Below are positions 1 through 11,377 of a DNA stretch of 64,000 nucleotides, one piece after another. Each line of letters opens with the position of its first letter. Within the stretch, counting starts at the first letter, position 1. The notes below the pieces were generated by a model that saw only the letters and a list, made by a program, of their open reading frames with translations, ran no database searches and was not told the DNA's origin. The DNA is from Neoscytalidium dimidiatum (lineage: Eukaryota; Ascomycota; Dothideomycetes; Botryosphaeriales; Botryosphaeriaceae): NCBI GenBank assembly GCA_037367355.1, contig CM074698.1:2046001-2110000 (forward strand). The letters run 5' to 3'. Position numbers and translations under genes: made by a program.

Positions 1-3000
1 GAGGGTTTGTTCGCGTGCTGTATACCAGGCTCCGGTCAGAACGACGAATGCTGGATAGATAATGCCGGATGCAGCTCCCATGAAGAGACCAAGGCCGATG
101 CCGCCACCCAGTTTAGTTGGAGCAAAGGTCGCTCCGATATTAAGCGAGCCTTCATTATTTCCATCAGTAAACCAGTTTCGAGGATTTTGCTCTGTCAACT
201 TACTCCAAAAAACAATTGCGAGAGATATGATATGTCCAATCTGCAAACGGTGCATCAAATGCATTCCCGGGATCAAAGCCATGAAGAAGCCTGCATATGA
301 TGCAATTCCGTACGGTCCAAGATAGTCGAACTGTTCGACTGGAGCGCTTGGTGGGAGGCCAAATATATACTAGCAATGTCAGTAACTCTACCTCATGAAC
401 AGCGATGCAGAGGGACAGAGCATAGCTACACTTACCCACATGAATGGCAGAATGAGGAGATCAATCTTCCAAGTCGGCCATATTTCATGTTGTTCCTCCG
501 TCTTCGGCCTGTCATCCACGAGCGTGGAGTATTCAGTCGGTTCGCCGTCTTCATGAGTGTCCTCACTGTGCCGTCGCCGTTTCAACGCAAACCTGAACCG
601 ATCTACCCTGAACATCCTGTCCAAGACCAACGTCTTGACTCTGATAACCGTCTCTCTTGAGAAAGTCTGCGTCCTCCAGTCATATGAGCACAGAACCGCT
701 CTTTGCATCCCTCCTTCCTGCCCGCAAACAATAACGGTGACCGGTGGCCTCTCTGCGTAGAAGCAGGTGGCAGTCATCGCGTACGTGTCAATAAGCGTGA
801 ACAGCGTTAGCCCCCTTGTCTTCTTCGGATCCTTCTCCAACGCCGGGGGCAGCGCAACACACTCCCCATCCACGTATCGATGCCTCGACAGGGTACTTCC
901 ATTCGTGCTCCACTTCAGCCTCCCGTGGTTGAAGCCAAAAAGGTGACGCTCTGCCTCGCCGATATCAACCATCCCCTGCACGCCGATGAACAGTGCCTGA
1001 GTGGACCAGAACTTCCCGCGATAAATATCCAGCAGCATGACCGGCGCCAACAGCGTGATGATCGCTGACGGCACCAGGAATATCAGCCCCGGAATCAAGA
1101 GCGCCAACCCCTGCGTCTTCGTCGCCTCGGACGGCTCATCCGCGTACGAGCTATCATCGTCATCATACGACTCCTTCTGATCGTGATAATTCTGCAGGAA
1201 CACTCCCCCCATGATCGTCATCACCAACCCAAAGATCAGATAAGCGGGCACGCCGCGCAACAGAATCTTCCCGAACGTCCTCGCCAGCGTCGGCCGCTTG
1301 AAGAAGGCAACCTGGTCGACGCTCTCCCACTGCACGCTCGCGCCCACCGCGCCGTCCAGCACGACGGCGCCGTCGTCCACGATGCCGGCGACCTGGCACC
1401 TGGGCTCGATGTCCCACAGCCGCGCGCCCCACGCGTCGCGCATCTCGTGCCACGGGGCGTCCCTCCTCGCGGGCAGCATGCACAGCAGGCGCTCCAGCAG
1501 CGCGTCGCTGTCGTTGGCCAGCGACAGGCGCGCGAAGGCCTCGAACGCGCTGTCGCCCGGCACGACGGCGGGCCGGCGCCGCAGCAGGCCCATCAGCGCG
1601 TACGCGACGTCGCCCGGGCTGAACGCGTCCGTCGTGCGCGCCGCGAAGCACTCGAGCGCGATCGCCACCAGCTCCAGCGGCGTCAGGCGCACGCTGCCCT
1701 CGTAGTGGTCGACCAGCTGCCGCACCAGCTTCGCGTCGCGCCACGCCCCGCGCGCCGCGAACGCGCGCTTCGGCAGCGCTTCTTCGACCTGAGGCGCGGG
1801 CGGGCGCGGGCCGCCCCCGACCGCGAGCACGCGCACGCGGTGCTCCGGCGAGGAGAGCAGGATCTCGGGCAGCGTCCAGAGGCGCGTGCCCCACTCGCGC
1901 AGCCAGAGGGAGGACGCGGCGGGGGAGTAGGGCTGGGGGCCGGAGGCGTGGGGGAGGCGCGAGGGGAGCGGTGGCCCGAGGAGGATGACGAGGGAGTGCG
2001 CCGCGCGGACTATGTCGCAGATGCGGTAGACGTCGGCGCTCTGGCTGTGCGCCTTGGCGGTGTTGTCGGCGTCGCGGATGCACTCGAAGTCGAGCCAGAA
2101 GGCGGACACGCCGGCGGCGAGGGCGGCTTGCGTGCCGTAGTGCACGAGGGTGGCGCGGTCCTGGGCGGCGAGGGTGGTGTAGGCCGCGCGGGTTTCGGCG
2201 TCCGGGAGCGTCCAGGTGGCGATTTCTTCGGGCGTGCCGACGCAGAATTGCTTGCGGGTGTAGGAGAGGAAGATGAAGTCTGTGGAGGCGGCGTCGCCGT
2301 GCTCGGCGATCCAGTCCGTCACTTTGTGCGTTTCGCTGCGGTAGCCGTGGTGAGAGTCATGCGTTATGAAGCAGAGGTAGCGGGGACGAAACTGTCTGGC
2401 TGGGAGGTCATCGAAGTCTTCGTCAAGTTCTTGCTCTGCGGTGGTGCTGTTGTTAAGGCTCTGGACGGGGTGGGACAGGGGCGACATCTCGATGTCGTCA
2501 GGTAGGAGAGGTGCATTCTCCTGTGGCTCGTCCGCCTCATCTTCCTCGTTGCTTCTGTTCTCGGCTACGTTGCGAGATGCTTTCGAGTAGCCCCAATCAC
2601 GGTACCTGATTGGATCGTAGAAGCCGTTGTTTCTTTGGTTGCCTTCCAGGTCTTGGGGGATCAACAGCTAGACGATGTCAGCATTGAACTTCGATATCTC
2701 CTATTTTATCTTCAGTATATACCATCAATACGAGGAGAATGCAGGATGGTATCCACTTCAGAAGTAGCACCGCTGTATTTGACCCGCTGTAGTCACGTTC
2801 TTCGCTCCCTTCTTCGAAGACTGACGAGTATGTCCAATGAACCAGGTCCAGTATGGGTGAGATCTGCATTCGCATTTTTCCCGATCCAGTCCACCCCTTC
2901 GAGCTCAATGCAGTACTGTTCTCGTCTGCGGCTTGGACGATGAGCGGGGCCAGCCTCCCATCACTGGGGCGCAAGTACCGCTCGCGGCCGGCGTCTTTGC

Positions 3001-3058
3001 TGTCCACAACAATCACCCGTCCAGAAGCGTCGCGATGGCGCAGTGTAGATTTCGCCAT
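1..3058 (-). CDS. HET-like two-TM membrane protein reading into an MFS transporter (3' partial)
   Basis: Proposed exons on the minus strand are 3058-2723, 2667-436 and 369-1, running off the window edge. Introns 2722-2668 and 435-370 have GT...AG ends and TGCTGAC / TTACTGAC branch sites, and the frame is kept throughout. Exon 1 (112 residues) is unrecognised. Exon 2 carries an acidic leader, then a HET-like region (residues about 210-390, with FIFLSYTRKQF, FWLDFECI and RLWTLPEILL). Two membrane segments follow, near residues 580-603 and 631-658. The same frame continues without a stop into a basic linker and WKIDLLILPFMW, which resembles the start of Dal5/allantoate-type permeases. Exon 3 holds permease-like helices ending in GAWYTAREQTL, a hallmark of that family. 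The usual LDRVNIGNAK segment after helix 1 is missing. This may be a true fusion, or two genes joined by loss of a stop. The HET-like part is the more secure. The true start (ATG 3058 or an internal ATG) is uncertain. Confidence 0.55.
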
Positions 3059-3895
3059 AATGCCGGTATCAGGCCAGAGAGGGAATGCGTAGCTTGCTAG
3101 ATAAGCCGTTTCTGCGGCAGAGCCAGGTCGGCGTTTCAGTAGTCAACTAATGGTCAGCTACTAGGCATCCTGGGAAAAGTCGTCTGGTCGGCCTGGAGAG
3201 CAAGCAGAACAGCCCGCGAAAGGAATCCAACAACTAAATGTCTTTTCTGAAACGAACCTTGCTTTTTCTTCCGTCGCTCGGGGGCCGTGGAGTTGTCTAC
3301 TGATGTGGCGACGCTGCCGACAGCCCTCCGGGCCCCCGGTTACACCGTCTGTGGGGGCCAGAGCAGATCACCCCTTCATTGGACCAGCTGAAGGATTGGC
3401 CCTTGAATAGTCGCATCTGCCTGGGCTAAGACCAGTCAAACTTGGCATGCCTCGGCACTTGGTCCGCCAGCCCCCAAATGTGGAGTGCCACAAAATCGGC
3501 AAGGAGATTAGAAGCTGACCACCATTTCGAAATACACGACTTGATTGAACATGCTCTGCAGGAAACCGCCGCGTGCCCTACCGTGATAGGCCCCTTTCAA
3601 ACAGTCATATACTCGAGGCAAGAGCAGTCTCCAAGGATTCTCAAAATCCTTCGAACGATGGCACATTGAGTAACCATATATATCTGTGCAACTTTGCGCA
3701 TTCCAAGCACGCTCGTGGCGCATGCCACCACTTCTGTTCAAAATGGATCCAATGAATTTGTAACAACTTCGTATCATTCCTTTTTACCCAAGAGACTCTC
3801 ATATCTACAGGAAATGCAGACCAAATAATTTTCACGGCTTCATCCAATAGTCCCCCAACCTCGCTTCCATGAACCACTTTTGCCGCAGCCCCCGT
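3059..3895. other. Intergenic, no gene seen
   Basis: This is the 5' side of the HET-like gene and the 3' side of the aspartic protease gene. Only short open frames with no recognisable protein character occur on either strand. Confidence 0.5.
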
Positions 3896-5184
3896 TTAAG
3901 TGCTCTTCGAAGCCCAACCGATGCGGGTGTTGCCGCCATCGAACACGACGAAAGCAGCCTTGAGCGCGATATCACCGAAGATGTTGATGCCAAGGCCGCT
4001 GCTCGATTGGATACCGCCGTAGCAGGAAGATCCGCTGACGGGGGTGTAGTTGATGTAGCTGCCGGGGATGACGATCCTGGCGCTGCCGACGCCGAAGGTG
4101 AAGCTGGGGAGGGTGGTGGAGCAGGGGAAGACGTAGCCGGCCTGGCTGCTGCTGTAGGAGGCGCCGCTGACCTGGGCGTAGTAGGCGTCGACGACGGCGT
4201 CGGGCAGGAGGAGGAGGGTGGTGCCGGTGTCGGCGATGCCGTTGATGGAGGACGACTTGAATGAGCCGGAGCCGATGGCGTAGCCGGACGAGGTCCACTG
4301 CCACCACCCGTTCGAGGTGGAGACGGAGGCGTAGGTGATGCTGCCGGTGTAGGCAGCGCTGTCGATGTAACCGAAGTTGTATTTGCCGGCTGTTTCATGT
4401 GAGTCTTTGTTTGGTGGAGAGCAAGGAAAGGTGGCTTGGGCTTACCAGCATTGTGCTTCAGGTCAGCGGTGAAGACCGGGGATGTAAGCGAGCTCTTGGC
4501 GTTGTCGAAGAAGGTCTTCTGCTTGGTGGGAGAGACGGTGTTCAGGCTGCTGAAAGCCAGGCCGAGCAGACCGTCGTTGTCGGTGTCCTGAGTGAATTCA
4601 TCAGACACCTGCTTGGCGGCCTCAACGGCCTGGCTGGTGACGGTCAGACCGCCGACAGTGACCTTATCCTTCCAGACATCGCCGCTGGACGAGCTGCCAT
4701 CGCCGTAGGAGATCTCCCAGGTGGCGCCGCTGAGCTTCGAGGCGGTGCTGCTCTTGCTCGGGTTGTAGAGCGTCTGGCCGTCGACCTCGCTGCTGGCGGT
4801 CTCGCTGCTGAAGACCCACAGATCGGAGCTACCGGTGTCGAAGTCAAGGTTCAAGACCTGGGCCGGGGTACCGATAGAGACAGGAGTGAGGTACTCCGAG
4901 TCGTACTGGGTGGGAGTGGTGGTGACACTGCCGGTGGCGCGCTTGACGGAGCCGGCGGTGCTGTTGGTAACCGCGGCCTGCAGATCCTCGGGCAGAGGAA
5001 TGTTGAACTTGCGGTAGGCCTTGGCACGGGCAAGAGGGCCGTTCTTGACATGCTTGGTGTTGCGGACCTGGGTGGTGGAGAACGAACCAGCCTCGGGAGT
5101 ACCAATGCGCGGTGGGATGGCAGAGGCGGAGCTGGCAGAGGCAAGGAGCGCGGCAAGGGCCGCATACTTGAGGGAGACAACCAT
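3896..5184 (-). CDS. Secreted aspartic endopeptidase, family A1 (endothiapepsin-like)
   Basis: There are two exons, 5184-4446 and 4389-3896, with one 56-nt intron (GTAAGC...ACAG). They give 410 residues, the usual size for secreted fungal pepsins. ATG 5184 opens a clear signal peptide (about residues 1-22), and a propeptide ends at a Kex2-type KR (residues 81-82). The mature enzyme then begins [13 protein letters not shown], very like endothiapepsin and penicillopepsin. The two catalytic motifs are DFDTGSS (Asp about 116) and IADTGTT (Asp about 300). A Cys pair in the C-terminal lobe (FPCST and SSCYGG) fits the conserved disulfide. The C-terminus, IGWASKST, is also family-like. It should be an acid protease secreted for extracellular protein digestion. 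All key residues are present, so it looks active. The internal ATG is preferred over the upstream in-frame extension because only it starts a signal peptide. Confidence 0.95.
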
Positions 5185-5318
5185 CTTGACTGAAGAGAAG
5201 GTATCGGCAGAGACACGGCAGAACAACGACGGGCGGAGAGAACAGAGGACTGCAGCGGATGCTGGAAGCTGGAGGACGCTGGTGCCGAGTACACATTTCT
5301 TCGTGGTGAAATGCCAGA

Positions 5319-5325
5319 TTTTATA
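5319..5325 (-). promoter_or_regulatory. TATA box of the aspartic protease gene
   Basis: TATAAAA reads on the minus strand about 135 bp before the protease ATG. Position and sequence fit a core promoter. No mapped transcript start supports it. Confidence 0.45.
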
Positions 5326-6904
5326 TGCAAGCTGGGCGCCAAGGAGGAATGGTCTTAGCAATGCTTGTTGGCCATGTTCGCAAGCTTAACCAGACGCTTA
5401 AACTAAGCGATGGCCTAGAAGGGCAGGTCAGACAGGGTCTCTTGACAGCATTCGGAGACTTGATGGCATCACGGTACTAAGGAAACCTCCAAGCGCCGCT
5501 GAATGTTAGCACCTTCCTTGAGCATCATCAAGACCGGACGATTGACTCGGTGTTTTAAAGATAACAGGTACAGCCCGCACCATCTCGTATTTCGCTTCCA
5601 TGCGCGTGGAGAGCCGCGCTTCTACCTCCGCTGTGAATTAGAACAAATCAGAGGCTGTGAATTTGCATTCTCTTGAAATAACATGCCCGGCGTCTAATGG
5701 AGAGAGCGTTTCGAGAAGCACCCTTCTGCTATGATGCAAGAGGAGGGAATTGAAGGACTGCGGAAGGAATCTGTTCATCCTACCAGATGGAAGCTTTGAC
5801 AAGCCGGGTAAGGCCGCCACCGTGCTTTCGAGCCACAATTCAGAGAGTTGCCTGCCTAATTCAGATAAGCTTAAATACGGGTGTCCGTGCTTGATCAAGC
5901 TTGCTATTGCTTCTGCGGACAAGGCGTCCATGGCAAACAGGATAACGGATCGTATTGGCTGTTGTCAACATGAAGGCGTGACCACAGATGATCGATGGAG
6001 GCGGGCCCGTCCGACGGTCTAAAAATGTTTTAGCGAACACATGCCGGTCAGCCTCGGCTCGCACAATCGAACAAAGAAATGTTTCAACCATATCAGAGAC
6101 TTCTCTACGGTGGCGCGAAGTCTTTGTTTGCAGCAACTGGCAGACACGTCGATGTGGGAAGGTATGGCCGCAATTGGATTCGGAGCTCAAAGTCGACCTC
6201 AGAGATAGCTCACGCGACACTGGTGGAAGCAGTTGAGAATGAAATGACAGCCGAATTGTGTTGTGGGCGCTTCGACTCGGAGTGATCGCGGGCTCTTGGC
6301 GATACGAAACGGCGCTAAGGTTCTTTCAAGAAGGTGCGATCAATTATCCGGATAATAAATCTCGTTGAGCCGAACCCGTCTAGCCGAGTGTGCATTAGTC
6401 TGTGATTAGATGTTTCCGTCAGAGAGAACTCACTTTTGCAAGCTACACTCTCTAGGGCAAGTGGTGGGAGAGCTCAGGATGGGCATTCCAAGTTAGGGTA
6501 AACGCAACCTTATACAACGCGAGCATACTAACGAAGAATTCAGAGACACATGCGATATATGGCGTACTCAGTCAGCGGTCTTGCATATTTCAGCTTTAGG
6601 AAGTCACCACGGAAACAAGCTACAAAATCTGCGCGGTAGGTTCAGCATTTGTTTGATGCACTCATTCTGGGAGGAAGGTTGAGGACGAATCAATATTTTT
6701 TTTTTTTTTTTACTTTTTGCAATTCGTAGTAAAGTGAAATTGAGTCAAGGAGCCATGTATATGGTACATAGTGCTTATGAGGAACAGCGACCATTACGCG
6801 TTCACAAAGTGATCTATTCTAGTTTTGTTATGGTGCTAAAGCAGCATACAACAATTTAGATATATTGATGAGGCTCGTTGTTTAAGAACACCATTCCGCA
6901 GGCT
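5326..6904. other. Intergenic, no gene supported
   Basis: Several frames of 70-120 codons occur on both strands (for example 5638-5931 minus), but none has recognisable motifs or good splice context. A run of 16 T lies at 6696-6711. Confidence 0.4.
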
Positions 6905-7015
6905 TTAATCGAACCGTAGGCAGGTGAAGCAATTGGCATGACGACAGTCTGCGCAGTAATAATCATAGTCTACGTTCGTCCAGCCGCATCGACAGCAGGC
7001 CCAAAGACTAGGCAT
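6905..7015 (-). CDS. Micro-protein with a single RanBP2-type zinc finger (copy 1)
   Basis: From ATG 7015 this gives 36 residues beginning MPSLWACCRCGWTN. The spacing W-x-C-x2-C-x3-N-x6-C-x2-C matches the RanBP2/Ran-binding zinc finger exactly (W5, C7, C10, N14, C21, C24). Two more cysteines follow in NCFTC near the C-terminus. The frame stays open upstream to 7321, but that part has no protein character, so the short form is preferred. A related frame lies about 350 bp upstream on the same strand, so the two look like a tandem pair. Such fingers bind ubiquitin or single-stranded RNA in other proteins. The role here is unknown. An upstream exon is possible. Confidence 0.5.
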   Translation of the reverse strand: MPSLWACCRCGWTNVDYDYYCADCRHANCFTCLRFD

Positions 7016-7363
7016 AGTAGAGAGTGCGTGTAAAGTTGCAGGCGAAGTCAGAGGAGGGACAATCAATGTTTTACAATTGCGGGAGCTCGTATTTGGGAGC
7101 TTTGGATCATGTTGAAATCTGGGGATATTTATATATTCAGAAGGATAGGATACTCGGGGATAAGCCCGAGCACATGTGTCCGAACACCTATCAACAAAGA
7201 GGAGTATCACTCGAAACCGATACACGGCCATTAAGTCGTTCTTTATGGTCTCACTCTTAGCATTCAGGCACCACAGAAGCAGTATGTAGATCAACCCAAG
7301 AATATCAATTAACTTCAGCACTTGAAAAGTAGAGCCATGATGACCCGTGTGTTCTCGTGAATG

Positions 7364-7573
7364 TCAAAGTTCTGGCACGGGAGGATGGAGAATGCCACCC
7401 ACCTCGTCCAAAGCGGTAGGGTCTGGGTCTTGACTTGGGGGAGGAATTGGTCTGTATTCTTCATACCAGGTACATCCACATCCCGCAGGATGTGGGCTGT
7501 GGTAGCAGCACCGACACGACCATGACGGCGCCTCATTGCGCGCACCGCATCGACAGCATTTCCACCATGCCAT
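7364..7573 (-). CDS. Micro-protein with a single RanBP2-type zinc finger (copy 2)
   Basis: ATG 7573 opens MAWWKCCRCGARN, again with perfect RanBP2 finger spacing (W4, C6, C9, N13, C20, C23). A further Cys pair follows in GCGCTW, then a Pro/Asp-rich tail. The unspliced frame is 69 residues. A GTGGGT near position 7405 could be a 5' splice site, so the C-terminus is not certain. It shares the W-x-CCRCG core with its neighbour at 6905-7015, which suggests tandem duplication with strong divergence outside the finger. Function is unknown. Confidence 0.5.
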   Translation of the reverse strand: MAWWKCCRCGARNEAPSWSCRCCYHSPHPAGCGCTWYEEYRPIPPPSQDPDPTALDEVGGILHPPVPEL

Positions 7574-9500
7574 ACTGTATAGAGATATTACGGTCTGTTA
7601 TTATTCGTATCCTTAGTGTTTTTGGGAAGAAAGCTCAAATTAATATACGGTTTCTTTGACGTAGTTGAGGAGTATATCGGGATCTTGAACTCTGGGCTTG
7701 TAGCGCGTGCAAGCTAAACCCCATCACGAGGCATAACCTTACGCGGAGGAGTGTACTGCTACTGATTGTTGGAACATCATGTCAGAAGTCTATGCGTTCA
7801 AAATCCGGGAGCAGGCTTACGTGTGAACAAGGTGGCATCGATCAGAAGAAGTACTGGGATCAATTCGGTAGGGGGTGAAAAATGTTTGACGGGAGCGTTG
7901 ACGTAAGCACGGCTGCAGAAGCTGCAAGTAGGCGTTGGCAAACGGTCAAGGTTAATTTAGAGATGTATGTTCCGCCGGCTTCCATGCAGTTTCGCACAAG
8001 GTTGTCCCAGTGAGCTTGCTGGGCCTATTAGACGCATTGACCTCCGTATATTTCTACTCGCTCAAACATACACCTTGTTGCTAATGCGTAACGTGGGTGT
8101 CGGATGCTCCAATGTCAGTATCGCCTTCGCTCCCTGTTATCTGGCCACGTATGATGATATTCAGTGTCGCACGTCAGCATATCATCCAACGGTCAAGACG
8201 CGGGTCATTTGGCTGCGAAAGCGCGAAACATTGCGTTTGCTGCATGACTCGGCAGCGAGTGCGGCCTACTATGTACAGGCTTGCGGATGGTGGATTCTAG
8301 TCATACGGTGGTCAACCAAGGATAGATGCCTCCTGCTAACAATTTACCTCATGTTATAGACACTCTGACCAATCGGAGACCTGGGTGCAAGTCAGTAGCA
8401 TTCAACCTTCCCGGATCAGCTAGTGTGGTGGCAGTATTTCCAAGTCAATCGGCATGCGGCTCCATCACATGCTGGGCGCCCGGCGATCCCGGAGGCCGAA
8501 GTTGATCCAGATTGAGGCGTGCAACACGTGCGACGAGCACTGGAAAACGTTCGCTCAGCGGCAGGCAAGTCATGTCACTCCAAAAAGGCACATAGACTCC
8601 GGCGGCGGAGAGTCGGAGTACTAACGCAAGTCAGGTGCGTTTCGATAGTCAACCTTGGACAGCTTGGCATGGCGCAGAACTCCAGCAGCAGAAGAGGCAG
8701 CTGCCATGTTTGCATGAGCTCATTGATGCCTCGCAGCTTCCTCTAGTTTCGACACCCGAGCTGGCTCGTATACCAGCTCTGTGGTTTCGATGCCGTTTCA
8801 ACGCTTTGCCACGAAAGGGGGTCCAATGTAACGGGGTGTGGCGGTGCTGTCCAATGGCATCTGGGGATGGGCATGCCACCGGAACGGGCGCCCGGACGGC
8901 GGCGGCGAGACCGGGCAAGTGGTGTTTGAGCATAGCTCATGCGGACCAAACAGCTGACTCTGAAGCGATGGCCAAGCGCACCAAGGCTTGCGGCGCGAGC
9001 AACTTAATAAGGAGCAAAGGCTGTGGCTCGTGGGAGAGTGAAACGCAGGCGACTCCGGGGACGATGACTTGGTTCAGAGCGAGGCTCGGCTCCTGCCCGA
9101 AAGCCTCTAGCTGCCGCCGTCTTTCGCCCCATCCATCTCGTCTACCACGGCGATCTTACGAAATCAAGCTCCATGTCCTGCCCCGACTCCTGGCCTTGTA
9201 GGCCGCTTGAAATTATGACCTACCCAAGCCCGCCTGCCATTCGCCCGCCCCGAACTCCACCTCCTCTCGCTTGTGCCATGGCCAAGCTGCTCCCATTACA
9301 CGTGCGGCCGATATAGGCAGCGAACGCTTCTACCACTCCGCTACCACTCCGCTACCACTCCGCTACCAGAAAGAAGATCCAGCTCCCTCCAATCCCAACC
9401 ACTGCTACAAATATCCGCTCCGCGGCCCTTCCCGCTCTCTCCCGTCCGGCCCATCCCACACTCGTTTCGATCCTCCCGGAGAATCCAAACATCTCTCACC
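7574..9500. other. Intergenic, no gene supported; 11-bp triplicate near the end
   Basis: A 188-codon frame at 8635-9201 (+) and overlapping frames show no domain, signal peptide or biased composition and are not called. Three perfect copies of an 11-bp unit (TACCACTCCGC) lie at 9331-9363, in the CT-rich leader of the SurE-like gene. Confidence 0.4.
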
Positions 9501-10482
9501 ATGCGTTTCGCTGCTGCTGCTGCCGCCACCGCGGCCATTTCCCTTCCATTGGCCGTCAACGGCATCCGGATCATCCAGGGCAACGACGACGGCTGGGCCG
9601 AGAAGAATATCCGCCTGCTGCACGACGCTCTCAACGCCGCCGGGCACAACGTCGTGCTCTCCGCGCCCGCCGACAACCAATCCGGCCGCGGTACCTTTTC
9701 CCTCCCCACACCCCTGCCTTCCCAACCCAGAACCCCCGAAACTAACCCAGCCCAACCCAGGCTCCCTCGACAGCGACCCGGGCAACCGCAGCAGCGCCTG
9801 CGAATACAACAGCTGCCCGGCCAACAGCGGGCCGACGGGCACGAACGCAACGTCGCCGCGCCTCAACTGGGTGAACTCGTACCCGGTCACCGCGATCCGG
9901 TACGGCATCGACCAGTTCGCGCCGCCCTTCTTCGACAACCAGCCCGCCGAGCTGGCCGTCACCGGGCCCAACGTCGGCTCCAACCTCGACATCCAGGTGC
10001 CCTTCTCCGGCACCGTCGGCTCCGCCGTCTACGCCGTGCAGCAGGGCATCCCCGCCCTCGCCTTCTCCGGCCTGAGCGGCAGCCGCACCGCCTGGAACGC
10101 CGCCACCCCGCTGTTCGCCCAGGTCTACGCCGACCTCGCCCTCAACCTGACGACCAAGATCGTCGAGAGCGGCACCCCGTACCTGCCCGACGGCGTGTTC
10201 CTGAACGTCAACTTCGGCGACGTCGACGAGACGACGTGCAACGACGCGAGCAAGTTCTCGTTCGTGCTGAGCAGGATCAACCTGCAGACGCCGATCCTGT
10301 CCGACGATGATGTCGCCACGTGCGGCAGGACCACGCTGCCGAGGGAGCGCGAGGTCGTGGATACGGACGGCTGCTGGGTCAGCGTGAGCGTTGGCGATGC
10401 GGGGGACAAGACGACCGCGACGGCGGATAAGCAGGCCGTTGTGTTGAACAAGCTGCAGGGCTTGTTGAGCTGCTTGCCTTGA
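9501..10482 (+). CDS. Secreted SurE-like 5'/3'-nucleotidase / acid phosphatase
   Basis: Exons are 9501-9690 and 9761-10482, separated by a 70-nt intron (GTACCT...CCCAG), giving 303 residues. A signal peptide of about 20 residues is followed directly by the SurE metal-site motif, GNDDGW (residues 27-32). Then comes PADNQSGRG, matching the SurE P-x-x-N-x-S-G loop that the intron interrupts. Further conserved stretches are TGPNVGSN and FSGTVGSA, the loops around the SurE active site. SurE enzymes remove phosphate from nucleotides and other phosphate esters using a divalent metal. The signal peptide and Asn-rich sites (NATS, NLTT) point to a secreted, glycosylated form, as in other filamentous fungi. 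All metal ligands visible in the motifs are intact. Confidence 0.92.
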
Positions 10483-11377
10483 GCGGGGCCCCCATGCACG
10501 GACGATGAGGATAATTCTTTTGACAGCTTGGAAGGATTGGTGAAAAAAAAAAACAAGAAAAGAAAATATATTTTTCCGACAGCATGAGGCGATCTCTTCC
10601 TTTTCTCTCCTGCAAGTTTGATGCGGAGAATCATCAATATGTGGGCGACCTTGCTCTGCAAGCATTAATGCCGTTTCTGGCTCGGTGATCTGCTGCATCT
10701 GTCCCCAGCGGAGGTTGCTCAGATGTTCGCCGTGAGCTAGCTATTCCCAAGATATCAAGAATCGAAGCTGCTCCAACGGAGCGCTGTTGTAAAATCTAGG
10801 CAAACTGCCCGAAATCCTCTGACTAACACGAGGTGCATGAAAACTGGATCAGAGTTTTGACGAAGGAGATGCGCCTTTCCACGAGCCCGGGTGTATGACC
10901 ATGACTACTAAGTGATTTGGAGCGCTCCAAAATGTCAGCACCAACCATAACCCATTAGTAGCGCATTTCAAGGGCACCGACAGACTCCTTGACATATGGC
11001 GTTCATAGCCCGTTCGGTCGGCCCCTCACTCTACTCAATCCAGTCAAAATATATCCTAATTCCTTCGCTACCTGTGGTTCTTCAAAGATCACCTACTCAT
11101 CAGAACCCAACGAGTACTGATTCTAACCGGTGTACAATAGATTGTATCTACTGAATTCAAGGTAAATATAGGCTACGGCTCCAAAGGGCCCGATAAAAAA
11201 TGTGCTAGGATGGTTTGCGCCAAAGATACCGTGGACCCTGAACTCAACAGGAGACATAATTCAACAGAATAGACGATGGCCCATCTATAAATCACCTCAT
11301 CACTTCTCTGCCTCTTCTCCGTCCAATCATTCCAAATTACTCTCAACCATCCACTCTCAGACCTATCAAACTGTGCA
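10483..11377. other. Intergenic; probable promoter of the small secreted protein gene
   Basis: No gene is seen. A 12-A run lies just after the SurE-like stop, near 10542. A TATAAA at 11286-11291 sits about 90 bp before the next ATG and is a likely core promoter. Confidence 0.45.
11286..11291 (+). promoter_or_regulatory. TATA box of the small secreted protein gene
   Basis: TATAAA occurs 87-92 bp upstream of ATG 11378, followed by a CT-rich stretch typical of fungal leaders. Confidence 0.45.

Noticed and set aside
1183..2505. 440-codon open frame on the + strand
   Set aside because: It is the antisense of the GC-rich HET-like exon. Composition is Arg/Ala/Gly/Glu-heavy, without domains, and the minus frame has clear protein features.
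8635..9201. 188-codon + frame upstream of the SurE-like gene
   Set aside because: No domain, signal peptide or consistent composition; probably chance.
9273..10310. 345-codon + frame overlapping the SurE-like gene
   Set aside because: It is a shifted frame over exon 2 with Arg/Pro/Gln runs. The spliced model matches SurE motifs instead.
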